Notes under the pieces: model-generated | What the model was told of the DNA's origin: nothing | The model's input: only the letters and a program-made list of their open reading frames with translations | The model's database searches: none | From: Malania oleifera | Taxonomy: Eukaryota; Streptophyta; Magnoliopsida; Santalales; Ximeniaceae | Reading direction: 5' to 3' | NCBI RefSeq assembly: GCF_029873635.1 | Contig: NC_080425.1 | Span: 42,974,890-43,038,889, forward strand | Length of the DNA: 64,000 nucleotides | Position numbers and translations under genes: made by a program | Shown: positions 33,044-45,799 of the stretch, one piece after another | How the letters are laid out: each line of letters opens with the position of its first letter | Position numbering within the stretch: the stretch's first letter is position 1

Positions 33044-36000
33044 TGTTTCTAGGATTTGAAGAATTTTTTTTTTGTGTTTTTTTAATCAATTTTTTATGCT
33101 TATTGATTAAAAAAATTTGAGCTTGCCCACAAGAAAATCAATGAAGTGGAAGCATTTGAGGGGCCCAAAATGTTGTGTAATGAGCTTTACTGAATCGGAA
33201 GAGCTCAATTCGATTTCAATGCAACTGCCTTCCTGGGATTCTAGGTCTTCAGCTTGGGCTTATGCTTGGGCCTTAGGTTCATTTGTGATTCTGTTTGCAT
33301 AAATTAACAAGGCCCGCTTTAATTTTTGGTGGGCATAATCAAGCCCCATTACAAGACCCAATTGACACCCACAAACCGAGTTGAACTGAATATTTGGTTT
33401 AGTTTGAATTTAGACCATCATTCGGTTTAGTTTGGTTTATAAATATTAGGAGCCAAATAATTCAATTTAGGTGTGAGATTTTACAAAGAAAATTGATCAA
33501 ACCAAACTTATTACACCCATATAAACTTTCATTTTTAATATATTAGATGTAGATAGAAAAAGCAATGTAAAATAAATTACACAACATTTTGGGTCCCTGA
33601 AATCCAAAAGCTTGGTACTTTATGGTTTGTTTGGGGAAGAGCCTAGGGAGACTTGATTTGCTATTTTTTTTTTAATTTCTTAGTTATTTAGTTAAATAAA
33701 TTTACATTGTTTGAAATCATGATCTTTCTCATCATAAGAATTACTTTTACAACTAAATTAACCCTTGTCTAGTTTAGAATTTGGAATGAATATGAGTGAA
33801 ATTATATATTCTAGTTTAGTCATTTTATTTCCTGAAAATATAAATGGTTCATTGTCATTCGGGTTTGGATTTTTTAAATAGGTAGCAAAATTATTAGAAT
33901 GTATCCAATATTTTAGATGAATTTGGTGTTTTTATTTTTGTTCTTATCATAAAAGATGCTAATGTCATTTTAAGATATAAAAACTTATTTCTCTCCTTGG
34001 AATTGACATTCTTTGTCACATTCCCTTAAAATTTTTCATAAGTAACAATCTGAGTTTAGTAGTAAAGTTCGCTATGAATGATTCTTAATACACAAATACA
34101 AAACACCTATTATTTGTTCTTGTGCATTTCTGTTTTTCCATTGACATTTCTGGAGTCTCAAAATATCTAGTAATACTAACCCTATGTTTGGATTATCAGA
34201 TGGAAGGAACATGTACATTTTTTGGTTGTACATGCTTTACGAATTAACTAATTAATGTTTTTCCTCTTCCAAAATTCTAGCCATCCTACTGCTAACATGT
34301 AGCACAACTAGAGGTCAAATAGGATCTCATATTTTGTTTATGCCACATTTAATAATTAACCTGAAAAATGCCATATAAGTAGAGTTTTAAAGCAATTAAT
34401 TCTCTCCCGATGCAAAATTCCTACATATGCATATTAGATATTTGACTCTTTGTAATAATTAAAATTAGTATACATTTCATAATTTTACTATTTTGAAAAG
34501 TCAATTCCCTTTTGAATTCCATATTTCTCGAAAGCAAATATCTGAAATTATAGAAAAAAATATTTATGTGCTAGGGGGCATGGTATCCTCATGACACAAG
34601 TCTGTCTTGAAACTAGGATCTTGAAATTTATAGTTAAAAATTATCTTCCATCAAATGAAAGTCTTCTACATGTATATCTAAATGATTACATGTCTACCAA
34701 AATAATCAAACTGCCAGCAATAACTACTCTATTAGTAACGTAAAAATGTAGTTTATCAATCTAAATAAAAATAATGTAATTTATTGCTTTTTTGATATCC
34801 TACAATAGACACTTGTGATACATAATGAAGCTTTTTCTTTTTAAAAAGAAAAAGTCTGTTTCAAATGGGGAAGAGAAATTACTAGGTCATGCACCTACCA
34901 TGTCATGTTTTAGAGTATGAATCAAATCCTATCTGCAAGAGAGTTTGATGTGGCTACAATGCTGCATAGGAGTAGCTGGAGAGGTGAGACCACTTCATTA
35001 AAGTCTCTACAAATTATAATACACATTTACCCTGTGTTTGGGAGCTTTTATTTCAGTCGATTTGCATTTGTGGATTTGGACAAACTAATTTTGTCCAACT
35101 AGATACAAATACAAAATGAAAGTTCACAATTTATGCTTTGAAACACAATCTTAAAAAAGTTGTCAAATAATTGTAAAATTAAAATGACCCAATTAAAGAC
35201 ATTGTAGCCTCCAACTTGAGAAGTTGTCCATGTGCATGGGATAGGAAACCGTAGGAAAATTGAGCTGTGGGCATCCATGAGTGCTTAATGTAGTCCTCCA
35301 TTAATTTCACTAGCAATGCATTGTTTACAGTTATTCTATCAAGTCTAAGCAATTATTACAGGATCATTTCTTAAAAAAAAAATAGTAAGTATGCCTCTTA
35401 AATCACATGATCTGCATTTTCAAAATTTTGGCATTATCCTCTTCTTTTTTGACATTTCATATATGATTCAAGCTTAGAAAAATTTAAATGCAGCTACTAT
35501 TATTAAGTTCTTGTGTTAATAATTATGAGATTATTTCTTTTTTAAAAAATTAATTATGTGTGTCTTAAATCTCATGATCAATTTTTAGGTACCAACTTAT
35601 CAAAGTTTTGGCTCTATATAAGCTTAAAAATTTAAAGTCCTACAAATTTGCTTCATTAGAAGCAAATTAAGGACAAAAATATAAAAAATAATTTGTTCGT
35701 GAAAAAAAATTAGCTTTTAGCTTTTCAATTTTTAATTTTGAAACTTCTAAAAAACTAAAAGTTGATTTTTAGAAACTAAAAAAATTATTCCAAAAGTTAT
35801 ACCTACCATTATCTTTTAAAAAGGACAAGACAAAAGAGGGGCATCAAACTCACCCTAAACAACTTAAATGTTTACCTTATTATTTATGAATTAATATATT
35901 ATAATCACATATATCTATATACTAAAATGAAGCCCTCACCTAAGCCATCCCTAATGATTTTATTTGGTTTAGTAAACGAGTTTTGAAATTAAATTTATGT

Positions 36001-37659
36001 TGAACTTTTTTAATAAGTAGGTGTGAATATTTTCTCATAATGTTATTATTAAGTATGCCCTTTTGAAAAAAATTTTGTTTTGAACTTAAATCGTAGGGTT
36101 TCCTCTTTACTAGCCAATGCCTCCGTGAAGGAATCCCCGGGTAGCCTCAAAGTAGCAGAGGGTTCAGGACCCACTAAGGGGAGAGTCTTCTTCTAGGGGT
36201 TGAGCTGTACTAAGTGAGCACGAAAGGATTTCGAATGAGACAAGAGCACCAAGGGTGACTCTTGAGGATGTGCAGTTGCCCCCGGTACGTTCTGATGCGC
36301 CACCCATTAAAGAGCAGTCCTCAAATGTTACCCCAGGGTTATAGAGGACATGCCCACTCATTTGGTGCTATTTCATACGATTAGGCCAACCATGCTGTAT
36401 GATTACAATAATCCACCTCCAGCGGACATTCCTGACCATTTGCTGCCTTGGGCCCTCGGGCCACACCCATACAAACCACCACCCTCCCCTTTTACCCCTA
36501 AATTGCATTGTCTTCTAAAAGAAATGACATAGGATCGAGACACTACTAGAGTAGTAGCCTCATCTTGTTGCTCATGCAGTTCCGATTCTGATTCTGACTC
36601 TAATTAGGATAGACTAGATTCTTGGGATCTTTTATGTGCTTTCTCTTTTGCTTATGTACTATTCTTATGCACCCTTTGCTTTTATTTTATTTCTTTTTTT
36701 CTTTTATTTGTTTTTTTTTATAGTATTTTATTTTACCATGCTTTTGAATGGCTATACGCATGCTTCGATGTGTCTATCTACATTGTATTGCCTCTGAAAT
36801 TAATGAAAATACATGGAACTTTTGGTTTCTACCCGTATTTTGTGTTTCAAAATATCATTACGTTTTTATAGCTATTTTTGGAATTTAAGTGGATGTTACT
36901 TACATAGATAAGGTAGACAGATAAGTGTTCATTTTTTTTTATCCTTATTGTGCATTCATTTGAGATTGTGCACGATTAGAAAATCTTTGGAACAACAATG
37001 TGTAAAATACAGTGAAAGGCCAAGAACTAAATGCCATATGAAGTAAACTGTCAAATTAATTACTGTCATTTCTTATGTTCATTGAAGCTTAGACCCGTTC
37101 AAGAATGGTTACTATACATTCATACCTCATCGTACATGTGAGACAAAACAATTATTGAAATTCAATTGATTTTTAGTTATACTATGTTGGCTAATAATCA
37201 ATTGAACATGTTAATTATTTGTTTCACTTACGATTAGTAATGTTTGTATTGCAACCATTCTTGGATTGTCCATCATGGACAGTTCAGGAAATTGTATTTA
37301 CGTTGTTTTCATCGTTCACGCTTTGTCAATTGTCATTATATATTTCAAGCACGTCTCTACTTGTGTTCTTTGGGTGCATAGTGGGGTGTCGTGACAATTT
37401 GTTAGTAATGGAAAACTAGCAACATGTTCACTTCCCCCATATCGTGTACTTGGAGAGCCATGAGAAGATGCTGCCGAAATTTATAATGACTACAAAAAAG
37501 GAGTTTCAGCGATTGATCATAACGTAAATGCAACATTCCTGAATGGGATAGGATTCGTACCCTTTAGACGGAAGGTCGTCGATTATAGGATTTACGATGC
37601 ATGCATCATAAACATTATGAGAATGTAATCAACACCATTTACTTGAACATGTTATAGGG
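33044..37659 (+). other. Unassigned CACTA interior, probably mostly intron
   Basis: 4.6 kb between the CT-rich leader and the transposase N-terminus. No recognisable coding region; frames are short. A GC-richer island at 36110-36610 (including a 60-codon frame with DIPDHLLPWALGPHPYKPPP) stands out from A/T-rich surroundings and may be an exon or a remnant of another element, but I cannot assign it. Long A/T runs elsewhere. Confidence 0.4.
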
Positions 37660-38224
37660 TAATTAACAAACATAGATAAGAGTTGGATGAATGCTCGGGG
37701 TAGGTTTTTTCTAGAATACGTGAAAGGGTTACATGATTTTATAGAGTTTGCGTGTCGTCATGTAGACAACGCCTATAGAATAAGGTGTCCTTGCAAGAAA
37801 TGCCAAAACATAACATTCAAACACATTGATCTGTTCCATTCACATTTATTAGACTTTGGAATGGAGAAAAGGTACACAAGATGTATGTTCCACGGTGAAT
37901 ATTATGCAGTTTAGAGAGATGATTACGACGATGAAGATGAGGGGGCAAATATAGTAGGTGGTGATACACGTTCGGAAGAGTTAATCGAAATGTTAGGTGT
38001 CTTGCAAAGGGAGATTGCAGTGGACACAGGCGATGTCAGTGTGTTGCGTACTGGTGATGAATCTACTTCAGCAGGTACCATACCTTGCGATCCTAGTATG
38101 TTGAATCGACTCGGTAAACCAGTTGCTAATCTCATGAGGGATGCACGGGTGCCCCTATATCCAAACTATAAAAAGGTTCTCAAAATTAGAGTTTCTGATA
38201 AAGTTGCTTCATGCAAGGACAATA
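37660..38224 (+). pseudogene. CACTA (En/Spm) TNP2 transposase, N-terminal transposase-associated domain
   Basis: From the motif DKSWMNARGRFFLEYVKG (about 37675-37730) through FIEFACRH and IRCPCKKCQN (Cys-x2-Cys zinc-binding pattern) to HLLDFGMEKRYTRCMFHGEY, this is the transposase-associated domain that precedes the TNP2 catalytic domain in plant CACTA elements. One in-frame stop at 37912 follows, then a frame with MLNRLGKPVANLMRDARVPLYP. The ORF is cut at 38224 by the Tekay LTR, leaving caata as the probable target site. No catalytic core remains in the window. The plus orientation agrees with the CACTA terminus at 21676. Confidence 0.82.
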
Positions 38225-40328
38225 TGTAATGACCTGCATAATTTACTATATAATCAACCATATTTAATTTCCTGATACCATTAACTTATAACATAACAAA
38301 GTCATCCTGAACTCGTGGTAACAGGGACACACCTGCCATACGCAGCGGACACCTAAGTAGTGGTAAAAATAAAATTTATCCATAATAATAATACCAGAGC
38401 TACTCAAAATCCAAAATAAATCTGTAAAAGTATATATATACAATCCTCACAACCTTTGAAGAAAAAATTAGAATCATACACCAAAAACTAAGCTGATCCT
38501 AGCTCAAAAACTCATCCTTCTAGCGGGGTAGTAAAAACTGCCTCTAATAGCATGGAACTTGGTCTGCCTGTCTGTCTGGGTTCCCTGAAATAATTTTGAG
38601 TTGGGGTGAGACACCTCTCAATAAGGGAAATAAACTAAATGCAGTTGTATGACAACATGAATATTTGTGTGCTATAATAAATTTACAGTACATATTATAT
38701 GCCTGAAAACACTGATAATATCATAATTGAATAAACATACAATTTCAGAGTTATACTAAATCATACTATATCTCAATGTCCATAAAATCATCTGCTATAA
38801 ATAATAGTACTGAAATATACCCAGGATGAATAGTTAGATGGTGTCATGTATTACCACCCATGACGGGTTGTGCAGCTCAAAGGCGGGACCCGACAATGGC
38901 TAGTCGACCACTACCAAGTCAAAATGTCTGTAACTACGATGGGCCCGCTACACCCTGGTCCGGATTTCCAAGTGGATGTCTACAACTTTACATTGAAAGC
39001 CACATCGACTATCCATCTCCCACTCCCTTTATTGGCAAGGGTGGTTAGCACAAGTCCGAACTGAACTGAACTGTATAACTACGGTATCGTGCTCCTAAAA
39101 ATTGATTTAAACTATCATCCGGGTTCTAATAACATATAGTACATGATCATATACCATTTTAAGATAAAATAGATTGATAGCATTTTATGAATTTTATCTT
39201 AACATAAATAATCATGGCTTTGCGTTGGATAACATACATTATTACGACCTTGCACCGGATAACATACATAACTGTAGCCTTGCGCCGGCTATCAATTACG
39301 GCCTTGTGCCGATCATATCATAGATACTGAACTGAGTATATCTACTGCTTATCATATATTTTGAAACCATAATTTCCTATATTATCCATGTTATTCCTGA
39401 AAATAACTGTAAACAAACCTTTTCTGTAAATCTGATTTAACATAATACAATATACGTGAAATAATATTCATGCCACACAAATTGAATAAAAACATGAAAT
39501 CTATTCTAGAATTACACTTCCCAACATTATACACTAAAAACATATTCCTGTGTAATAGCAGTATTTTCCCAAATATACTCATACAAAATACATGCTTTGT
39601 GAAAATTAATATGCTATTAATTGATAATAGTTTTCATGAAAAATTACTACTTTAGTTTACTCCCTTACCTGACTACTGGAAAGCCCTTAAAACGACTAGT
39701 CTTGCACCCGCAAGGTTCCTCGCTCAACACCCTGAAAACAGCATTGCCCCAAACAAAAATTCAGTATTTCTTCAAATGCTACATTTTCTATAATTGTAGG
39801 AATTCCAAATACTCAATACAAAGCCTTACCTTGAACTCGAGATGAAGTCCAAGTTTTCCCCACAAACGATCTACTCCAGCAGACTTGAAGAGAACTTCCC
39901 CAGGAGTAGCATGGCATCTTCAGATCGTCGATCCGACAAAAAACGAAACCAAAATCTTAGAGAGAAGGAAGGAGAACTTAAGAGGAGAGAGAGAGAGAGA
40001 AGTTCTTCGCGTGAATTTTGCGGTGAAAATTGAGTTCAAGCCATTTATACACCTGTACTCGTCAACAAGACATGTCACTTCATCAACGAGGCTACAAAAG
40101 GAGTTCGTCGACGAATGCTTATTCCTTATTGATGAAATTTAGAACTGAAAATAGCCTTTAGTAACTTCTCGTCGACGAGACGCGTGTTCACGTCAACGAT
40201 CCCATCAAGCGTGTTCGTCGACGAACGCAGTGCGTTCGTTGACGAGACCCTATTGAATTTCAAATTTATAATATCATTTTCTCTTCTCCTCCTATTATTT
40301 AATTAATATAATTCACCGGGTCTATACA
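38225..40328 (-). mobile_element. 3' LTR of a Tekay/Del-like Ty3/gypsy element
   Basis: 2104 bp, TGTAATGACCTGC...GTCTATACA on the plus strand; the right end abuts a polypurine tract at 40329. Contains three to four imperfect repeats of GCCTTGCGCCGG type at 39220-39310 and an array of TCGTCGACGA-like palindromes at 40050-40250, upstream (minus strand) of a TATA-like TATAAATGG at about 40040-40050. A different family from A, B and C but with the same kind of promoter-proximal array. Confidence 0.88.
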
Positions 40329-40345
40329 TTCTCCCCTCCTTATAA
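40329..40345 (-). promoter_or_regulatory. Polypurine tract of the Tekay-like element
   Basis: AAGGAGGGGAGAA on the minus strand immediately before the LTR start TGTATAGACCC. 40346-40589 between it and the pol stop is short 3' non-coding sequence with nothing else visible. Confidence 0.85.
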
Positions 40346-40589
40346 AAATTTCTTCCTCGAAATTTATTATCCATATGATTCACCATACCCTAAAAACAAA
40401 CAGTCGACTTATTTTATTACGTACCCTCACTTGTGGCGGAGGAATACCATGACTACATTCAAAGTTCTGGGAGATTACATATACAAAATAAAATTCTCTT
40501 AAAACCAAAATACTACCTACTAACTAAATTACTACATGTACTGACTAACCTGCAAAAGAAATATTACATAACCACTCACACTTTCTTGA

Positions 40590-41975
40590 TTATAAATAAA
40601 ACCCACTGAACAAATGCGGATATTTATACCTTATCTGTTCCTCGAGCTCCCAAGAAGCTTCTTCCATTGCATGGTTTCTCCATAGGACCTTTACTAAAGA
40701 AATATTCTTATTGCGCAATTCTTGTTCTTTCCTGTCCAGAATCTGAACTGATACCTTCTTATAAGCTAGTGAATCATTGAGCTCTAATTCACTATAACTA
40801 ATTACGTGGGAAGGATCCGGGATGTATTTCCTTAACATGGAGATATGGAATACGTCGTGTATCCTAGATAACATAGGTGGTAAAGCTAGCCTGTAGGCAA
40901 TCGACCCCACTTTCTCTAAAATCTCAAATGGGCCAATGAACCTAGGGCTAAGTTTACCTTTCCTTCCAAATCTCACAACCCCTTTTAATGAAGCTATTTT
41001 AAAATACACATGATCATCGATATTAAACTCTAATTTCTTGCGGCGAGTATCGGTGTAACTCTTCTGTCAGCTCTGAGATGCACTAATTCTATCTCTAATG
41101 AGCTGAACCTTATCATACGCTCGCTGTACTAACTCTGGTTCCACAACTCGTTGTTCTCCCATTTCATCCCAATATAGAGGAGAATGTCACCTTTTACCTA
41201 AGAGTGCTTCAAACGGTGCCTTGCCAATGTTAGCCTGATAACTGTTATTGTACGCAAATTCCACCAGCTTCATAAACTGGGCCCAACTACCCCCAAAATC
41301 TAGCACGCATGCTCGAAGCATATCTTCTAATATTTGAATCGTCTTCTCAGTCTGCCCGCCTAACTAAGGATGAAACGCCATGTTGAAAGATAACTGAGAC
41401 CCTAGAGCCTTCTGTAAGCTCCTCCAAAATTGTGACGTGAAACGCGGGTATCGATCTGACACCATGGACACTAGCACTTCGTGAGAATGGACTATTTCTT
41501 GAATATAAATCTCTGCTAGTTTATTAATGGAGTAGCTGATCTTGATGGGTAGGAAATGGGTGGTCTTGGTCAAACGATCTACAATCACCTAGATTGCATT
41601 CTGGTCGTGCAATGCCGACGATAGCCTTGAAACAAAATCTATAGATATATGATCCCATTTCCACTATGGAATAAAAAGTGGCTGCAGCTGGCCTTCCAGC
41701 CTCTGGTGCTCAGCCTTTACCTGTTGGCATGTTAAACATTGTGCTACATACTCAGCAATCTCCTTCTTCATATCACTCCACCAATAAGACTCTCGCAGAT
41801 CCCTATACATTTTCGTGCTGCCGGGATGAATTGCATATAAAGATCTGTGAGCCTCTTCTAGGATGGTCGTTCTGATATCAGCATTAGTAGGAACACATAA
41901 TGTAGAACGGAACCGTAAAGCCCCGTCATATATAATGCAAAACTCCTTTCCTTGACCACCCTGTACTGTGACCAT
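40590..41975 (-). pseudogene. Tekay-like integrase with chromodomain
   Basis: Zinc-binding H-H-C-C domain (AIHPGSTKMYRDLRESYWW ... CLTCQQVKAEH, 41664-41900), core with VDRLTKTTHFLP and VSDRYPRF (first and second acidic residues), C-terminal GKLSPRFIGPFEILEKVG (about 40905-40965), and a final chromodomain-like segment (VKVLWRNHAMEEASWELEEQ, near 40610-40690) before the stop at 40590. The chromodomain may direct insertion to heterochromatin. Stops near 41660, 41590, 41360 and 41100 break the frame. Chromodomain and PHLF end are as expected for Tekay/Del. Confidence 0.87.
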
Positions 41976-42035
41976 TACCTCTACTAATTCTAGATCCTCT
42001 TTCTAAGTAGCTTTAATCCTTTCCTACAGAGTAGG

Positions 42036-43515
42036 CTATACCACTAAATTGGCAATACATGCTTGAGGATCACTTTTGACCAACTCTATGCTGAGTCTCT
42101 CTAGATCCATCAAGATCAAATACTGAATCTCCATAACTGCCAGCACTAGTCCCACGGACTTCCTGCTTAGTGCATCAACTACCACGTTTGCTTTTCCTGG
42201 GTGGTAACTGATAGTGAAGATTTCACATCTTTCGCCATATAGGTAATGCATCTAAATCTTCAATGCATGTACTACTGCAGCCAATTAAAGATTGTGGGTA
42301 GGATAGCTCTTTTCATACTCTTTCAACTTCTTGGAAGCATACGCTACCACCCTACCATGCTGCATCAATACACAGCCAAGTTTCTTCAAGGATGCATCAC
42401 TGTAGATAACATAACCCTCACCCCCTGACGGGATGATCAACACTGGTTCCGTGACAAGCCTTTGCTTCAATTCCTAAAAGCTCTGCTCACAGCTGTCATC
42501 CCATTCAAATTTGACATTCTTCCTAGTTAGTCATGTTAGAGGCCCTGATAACGCTGAGAATCCCTCAACAAAATGATCGTAATAACCAGCCAACCCTAAA
42601 AAACTCCTGATCTCCTAGACGTTCCTTGGTCTGTCCAATTCACTACCGCATCAATTTTACTAGGATCCACAGAAATTCCATCCTCGGAGATGACATGCCC
42701 CAAAAACGTAACCTTCTCGAGCTAGAATTCACATTTGCTGAACTTGGCATATAACTTCTTTTCCTTGAGCGTCTATAAGACCTGCCTCAAATGCGTTTCA
42801 TGCTCCTCATAGCTCCTCGAATAGACGAATATATCATCAATAAAAACAACAAAAAATTGATCTAAATATTGGTGGAAGATTCTATTCATCAAATCCATGA
42901 ATATTGCAGGAGCATTTGTTAGAACAAAAGGCATAACAAGAAAATCATAATGCCCATACCTGGTCTGAAAGGTTGTCTTCGATACATCTTCTACCCTTAC
43001 CTTTACTTGATGGTAGCCTAATTTGAGGTCAATCTTAGAATAAACTCGTGTACCCTAGATATGATCAAATAAGTCGTCTATATGGGGTAGAGAATACTTA
43101 TTCTTGATTGTCACCTTATTAATTTCCCTATAATCTATACACATCCTCATGGATCCGTCTTTTTTCTTCACAAATAACACTGGAGCTCCCCATAGAGATA
43201 CACTGGGCCGTATAAAACCCTTATCAAGAAAATCTTGTAATTGATTCTTTAATTCTGCCAACTTTGCTGGTGTTATTCAGTAAGGTATTTTATAGATCGG
43301 CACTGTACTTGGAAGCAGATCAATAGGAAAATCTACCTCACGATCAAGCAGCAAGCCTAGTAGCTCAACTGGAAAAGCATCTGTAAACTCCTTTATCACT
43401 GGTGTACTAGTGAACTTCAATTCATTCTCTGACATTTCCTTCATAATGGCCACGAACCTCTGACAACAACTTAGGAGTAGTCTCCTCACCTGAATAGCTG
43501 AAACTAACTGAGGTG
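42036..43515 (-). pseudogene. Tekay-like reverse transcriptase and RNase H, 5'-truncated
   Basis: Begins at the N-terminal RT border (QLVSAIQVRRLL, about 43470-43505), then [39 protein letters not shown] (43110-43170), the catalytic [13 protein letters not shown] box near 42820-42850 (intact Asp pair), and RNase H with VIYSDASLKKLGCVLMQHGR at 42345-42415 and the end motif SYHPGKANVVVDALSRK near 42170. At least six stops or frameshifts occur. Protease and gag are absent: sequence switches to a family A LTR at about 43515. Confidence 0.87.
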
Positions 43516-43762
43516 GGGATGTAGGCAATTTGCCGAACCTTGATAACACTTCTGCGTGTCACTCCTTTTTACTGCTTTCTAGTGCATGTGTAGTTAATTA
43601 AATTGCGTTATTTAATTTCTAGTACATATTACAATTGATTTAGTTTACTTGCACTAGATTGACCATAGGGTTGTGAGTATAGTGCTGTTAGGATACTCAC
43701 CTAAGGCATCAATTTTAAAAGTACCAATTCACCCCCCTCTTGGGATCACGGTAAAGCTAACA
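43516..43762 (+). mobile_element. Family A LTR, last 250 bp
   Basis: GTAGGCAATTTGCCGAACC through TTCACCCCCCTCTTGGGATC to ...AAGCTAACA at 43762, matching the end of the A LTRs in plus orientation. The rest is deleted; left border approximate. It is embedded in B LTR sequence starting acttg at 43763. Confidence 0.78.
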
Positions 43763-45444
43763 ACTTGTCTCACTTATGGGGCTGAGACTCCCCAGTTCAA
43801 TTTTCAGGCTGAACCGAATCAGTCTCACTTACGGGGTTGAGACTCCCCAGTTCAAGTCAGGGCTGAACCCAATTGGTCTCACTTACGGGGCTGAGACTCC
43901 CCAGTTCAATTTCTCGGATTGAACCGAACTGGTCTCACTTACGGGGTTGAGACTCCTAGTTCAATTTCGGGTTGAACCTAACTAATACATAAAAAATATT
44001 TTTTGTACATAAAAATGCTTCCGAAACATACAAGCAGAAATGTACACGTTTAAATTCTAAATAAATGCACTCTAATATGATATACAATTAATGCTCAGTA
44101 GAGTAAGAGTGTTTTTAAAATAATTGTGCAATCTTTGAGTATGATATATAAACGAAATTTTTTGCTCAAATGAAAAGTATATGATCTTTGATTTAAAATA
44201 GAGTATGCAATAAAATACTTCAAAGATCTTAAAGCCTACAAAAGGTTTCTTCGAAAATATTTATCAAGAAAATAATCGGGTGAAACCAAGATTTACTGTC
44301 AATAATGATTTTAAAACAATGAAAGAATTTATGAGAGTAGAATTATTTTCATAAAATAAATGCCCAATCAAAAATGAATACTCTCTTTCAAATGATTTTC
44401 TAAAGAGTAATAAAGAGAGTTTGGAGAGTATAAAATTTACCCCATAAAATATTTTGAAATAGAAATTAAAATAGGGGACCTTTGATTAAAAAATATTTGA
44501 GAGAATTTTAAAGTTAATCAAATTTGCTTATTAAACAAATGAAAGGGGTATTTATAGTTTTTTTTTTTTTAGAAAAAGTGACCATTAGAACACGCTCGGT
44601 ATTTTTAAAAATATTTAATTAAATTTTAACCGTGTTTTATCGATGGAAATTAACCCAACCCAAGAGATTCGGTCGTCCGAACCCTCACAAAGAGAAAAAA
44701 GTGATTTTTCAGTTTCGGTTGACCATGGGCAATGACCGATCAGCTGAGCCAGGCGATTTTTCTTTCCTTTGTGATTTCGGTTGCCGGTCCTAAGGTTCGA
44801 TCTGCCGGTCTTTCTAGTTCGGTCGATCGAGGAATTTTTGAACTACAAGTTTGATTGCCTGGAGATAGTGGAAAAGTCAATGACTAGGGTTCGGTCGACT
44901 AAGGACGCTATTCTTCTTTGGTTCAGTCACCCGAGGTTTTAGTCAACTATTTTACTTTTTGGCCAATAGTGTGTTTGGTTGACCGAGGGCTATAAAACAT
45001 AAATCGGTTGGTTGCTCGAGGAATTTAATTAAGCCTTAAAACCTAATGTCGGTTGACCCTAATTTTTAACCTTAATTTATTTTGAAAACCTTTTGTGTGA
45101 TTTAGGCAATTTGGAAAAGTTTTTATGTGAGTGGTTAGGTGCCTAATGTCAATCTATGGCCATTTGAGCATTCAATCCATATCATGCAAATGCATGCATT
45201 ATTACATGCCAAAATAATAAAAACTTAATTAAATGCATTATAAATTAAATCAAATAAGTCTTCTTCTTTGCTCTTTTGACATCATGGAATGCGCCTGAGA
45301 GTATAATTTTTAGGTCCTTCAAGGCTTCCATTGCTAGTAACCTTATGTGTGTGTTGAATTATAACCTGTTCAGTCACTAAATACACACATAAGTAACTTG
45401 TGTTTTGTCAACATCAAAATAGGGATCGAACTCATAAAGGCAAC
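43763..45444 (-). mobile_element. Family B LTR fragment
   Basis: Begins within the GAGACTCCCCAGTTCAA repeat block, here with four copies at spacing 54-56 bp (43784-43965), more than the other B LTRs. Continues collinear with 18895-20380, including a degenerate palindrome array at 44650-45060, a TATA-like TATTTATAG near 44549-44557, and the terminal GGGATCGAACTCATAAAGGC. No polypurine tract follows, so this may be a solo LTR or a broken one. Confidence 0.8.
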
Positions 45445-45799
45445 CTAAGTAAGGTTGAAGTCATTTCACATTAATTAGAGTAGTCATTGGGGAATTGCAT
45501 AATTTTATGTCATGATTTCTTTTCATTCAAATTGTTTTCCCTAATCATTATGAAGTCACTTGAAAAATATAACCAACATCCATGTTCTCAGACAAAGAGC
45601 TCGAAAATTAGAGGCTTACGAGAAAACAACTCAAATGAGACATCTTTAGAGTTCAGACTAAATCAACAGAGGAAAATGGAAGCAATTGATTGATGGTTCA
45701 GAAACACTTCATTTCCATGGCATGCATCTTGCCTTCATATCATGACATGACATTTCATCTGAATATAAGTTTAGGAAACCAAAAAGGTTCATCTATCCC
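45445..45799. other. Unassigned sequence
   Basis: A frame of 68 codons (45487-45693, plus) resembles nothing I recognise. Probably interior of the element ending at 46873. Confidence 0.3.

Noticed and set aside
32736..33059. Open frame of 107 codons, Ser/Leu-rich
   Set aside because: Composition follows from the CT-rich tandem repeat; no domain and no similarity I recognise.
39842..40142. Two overlapping frames in the Tekay LTR
   Set aside because: Inside LTR U3/R sequence with the palindrome array; not conserved as protein.
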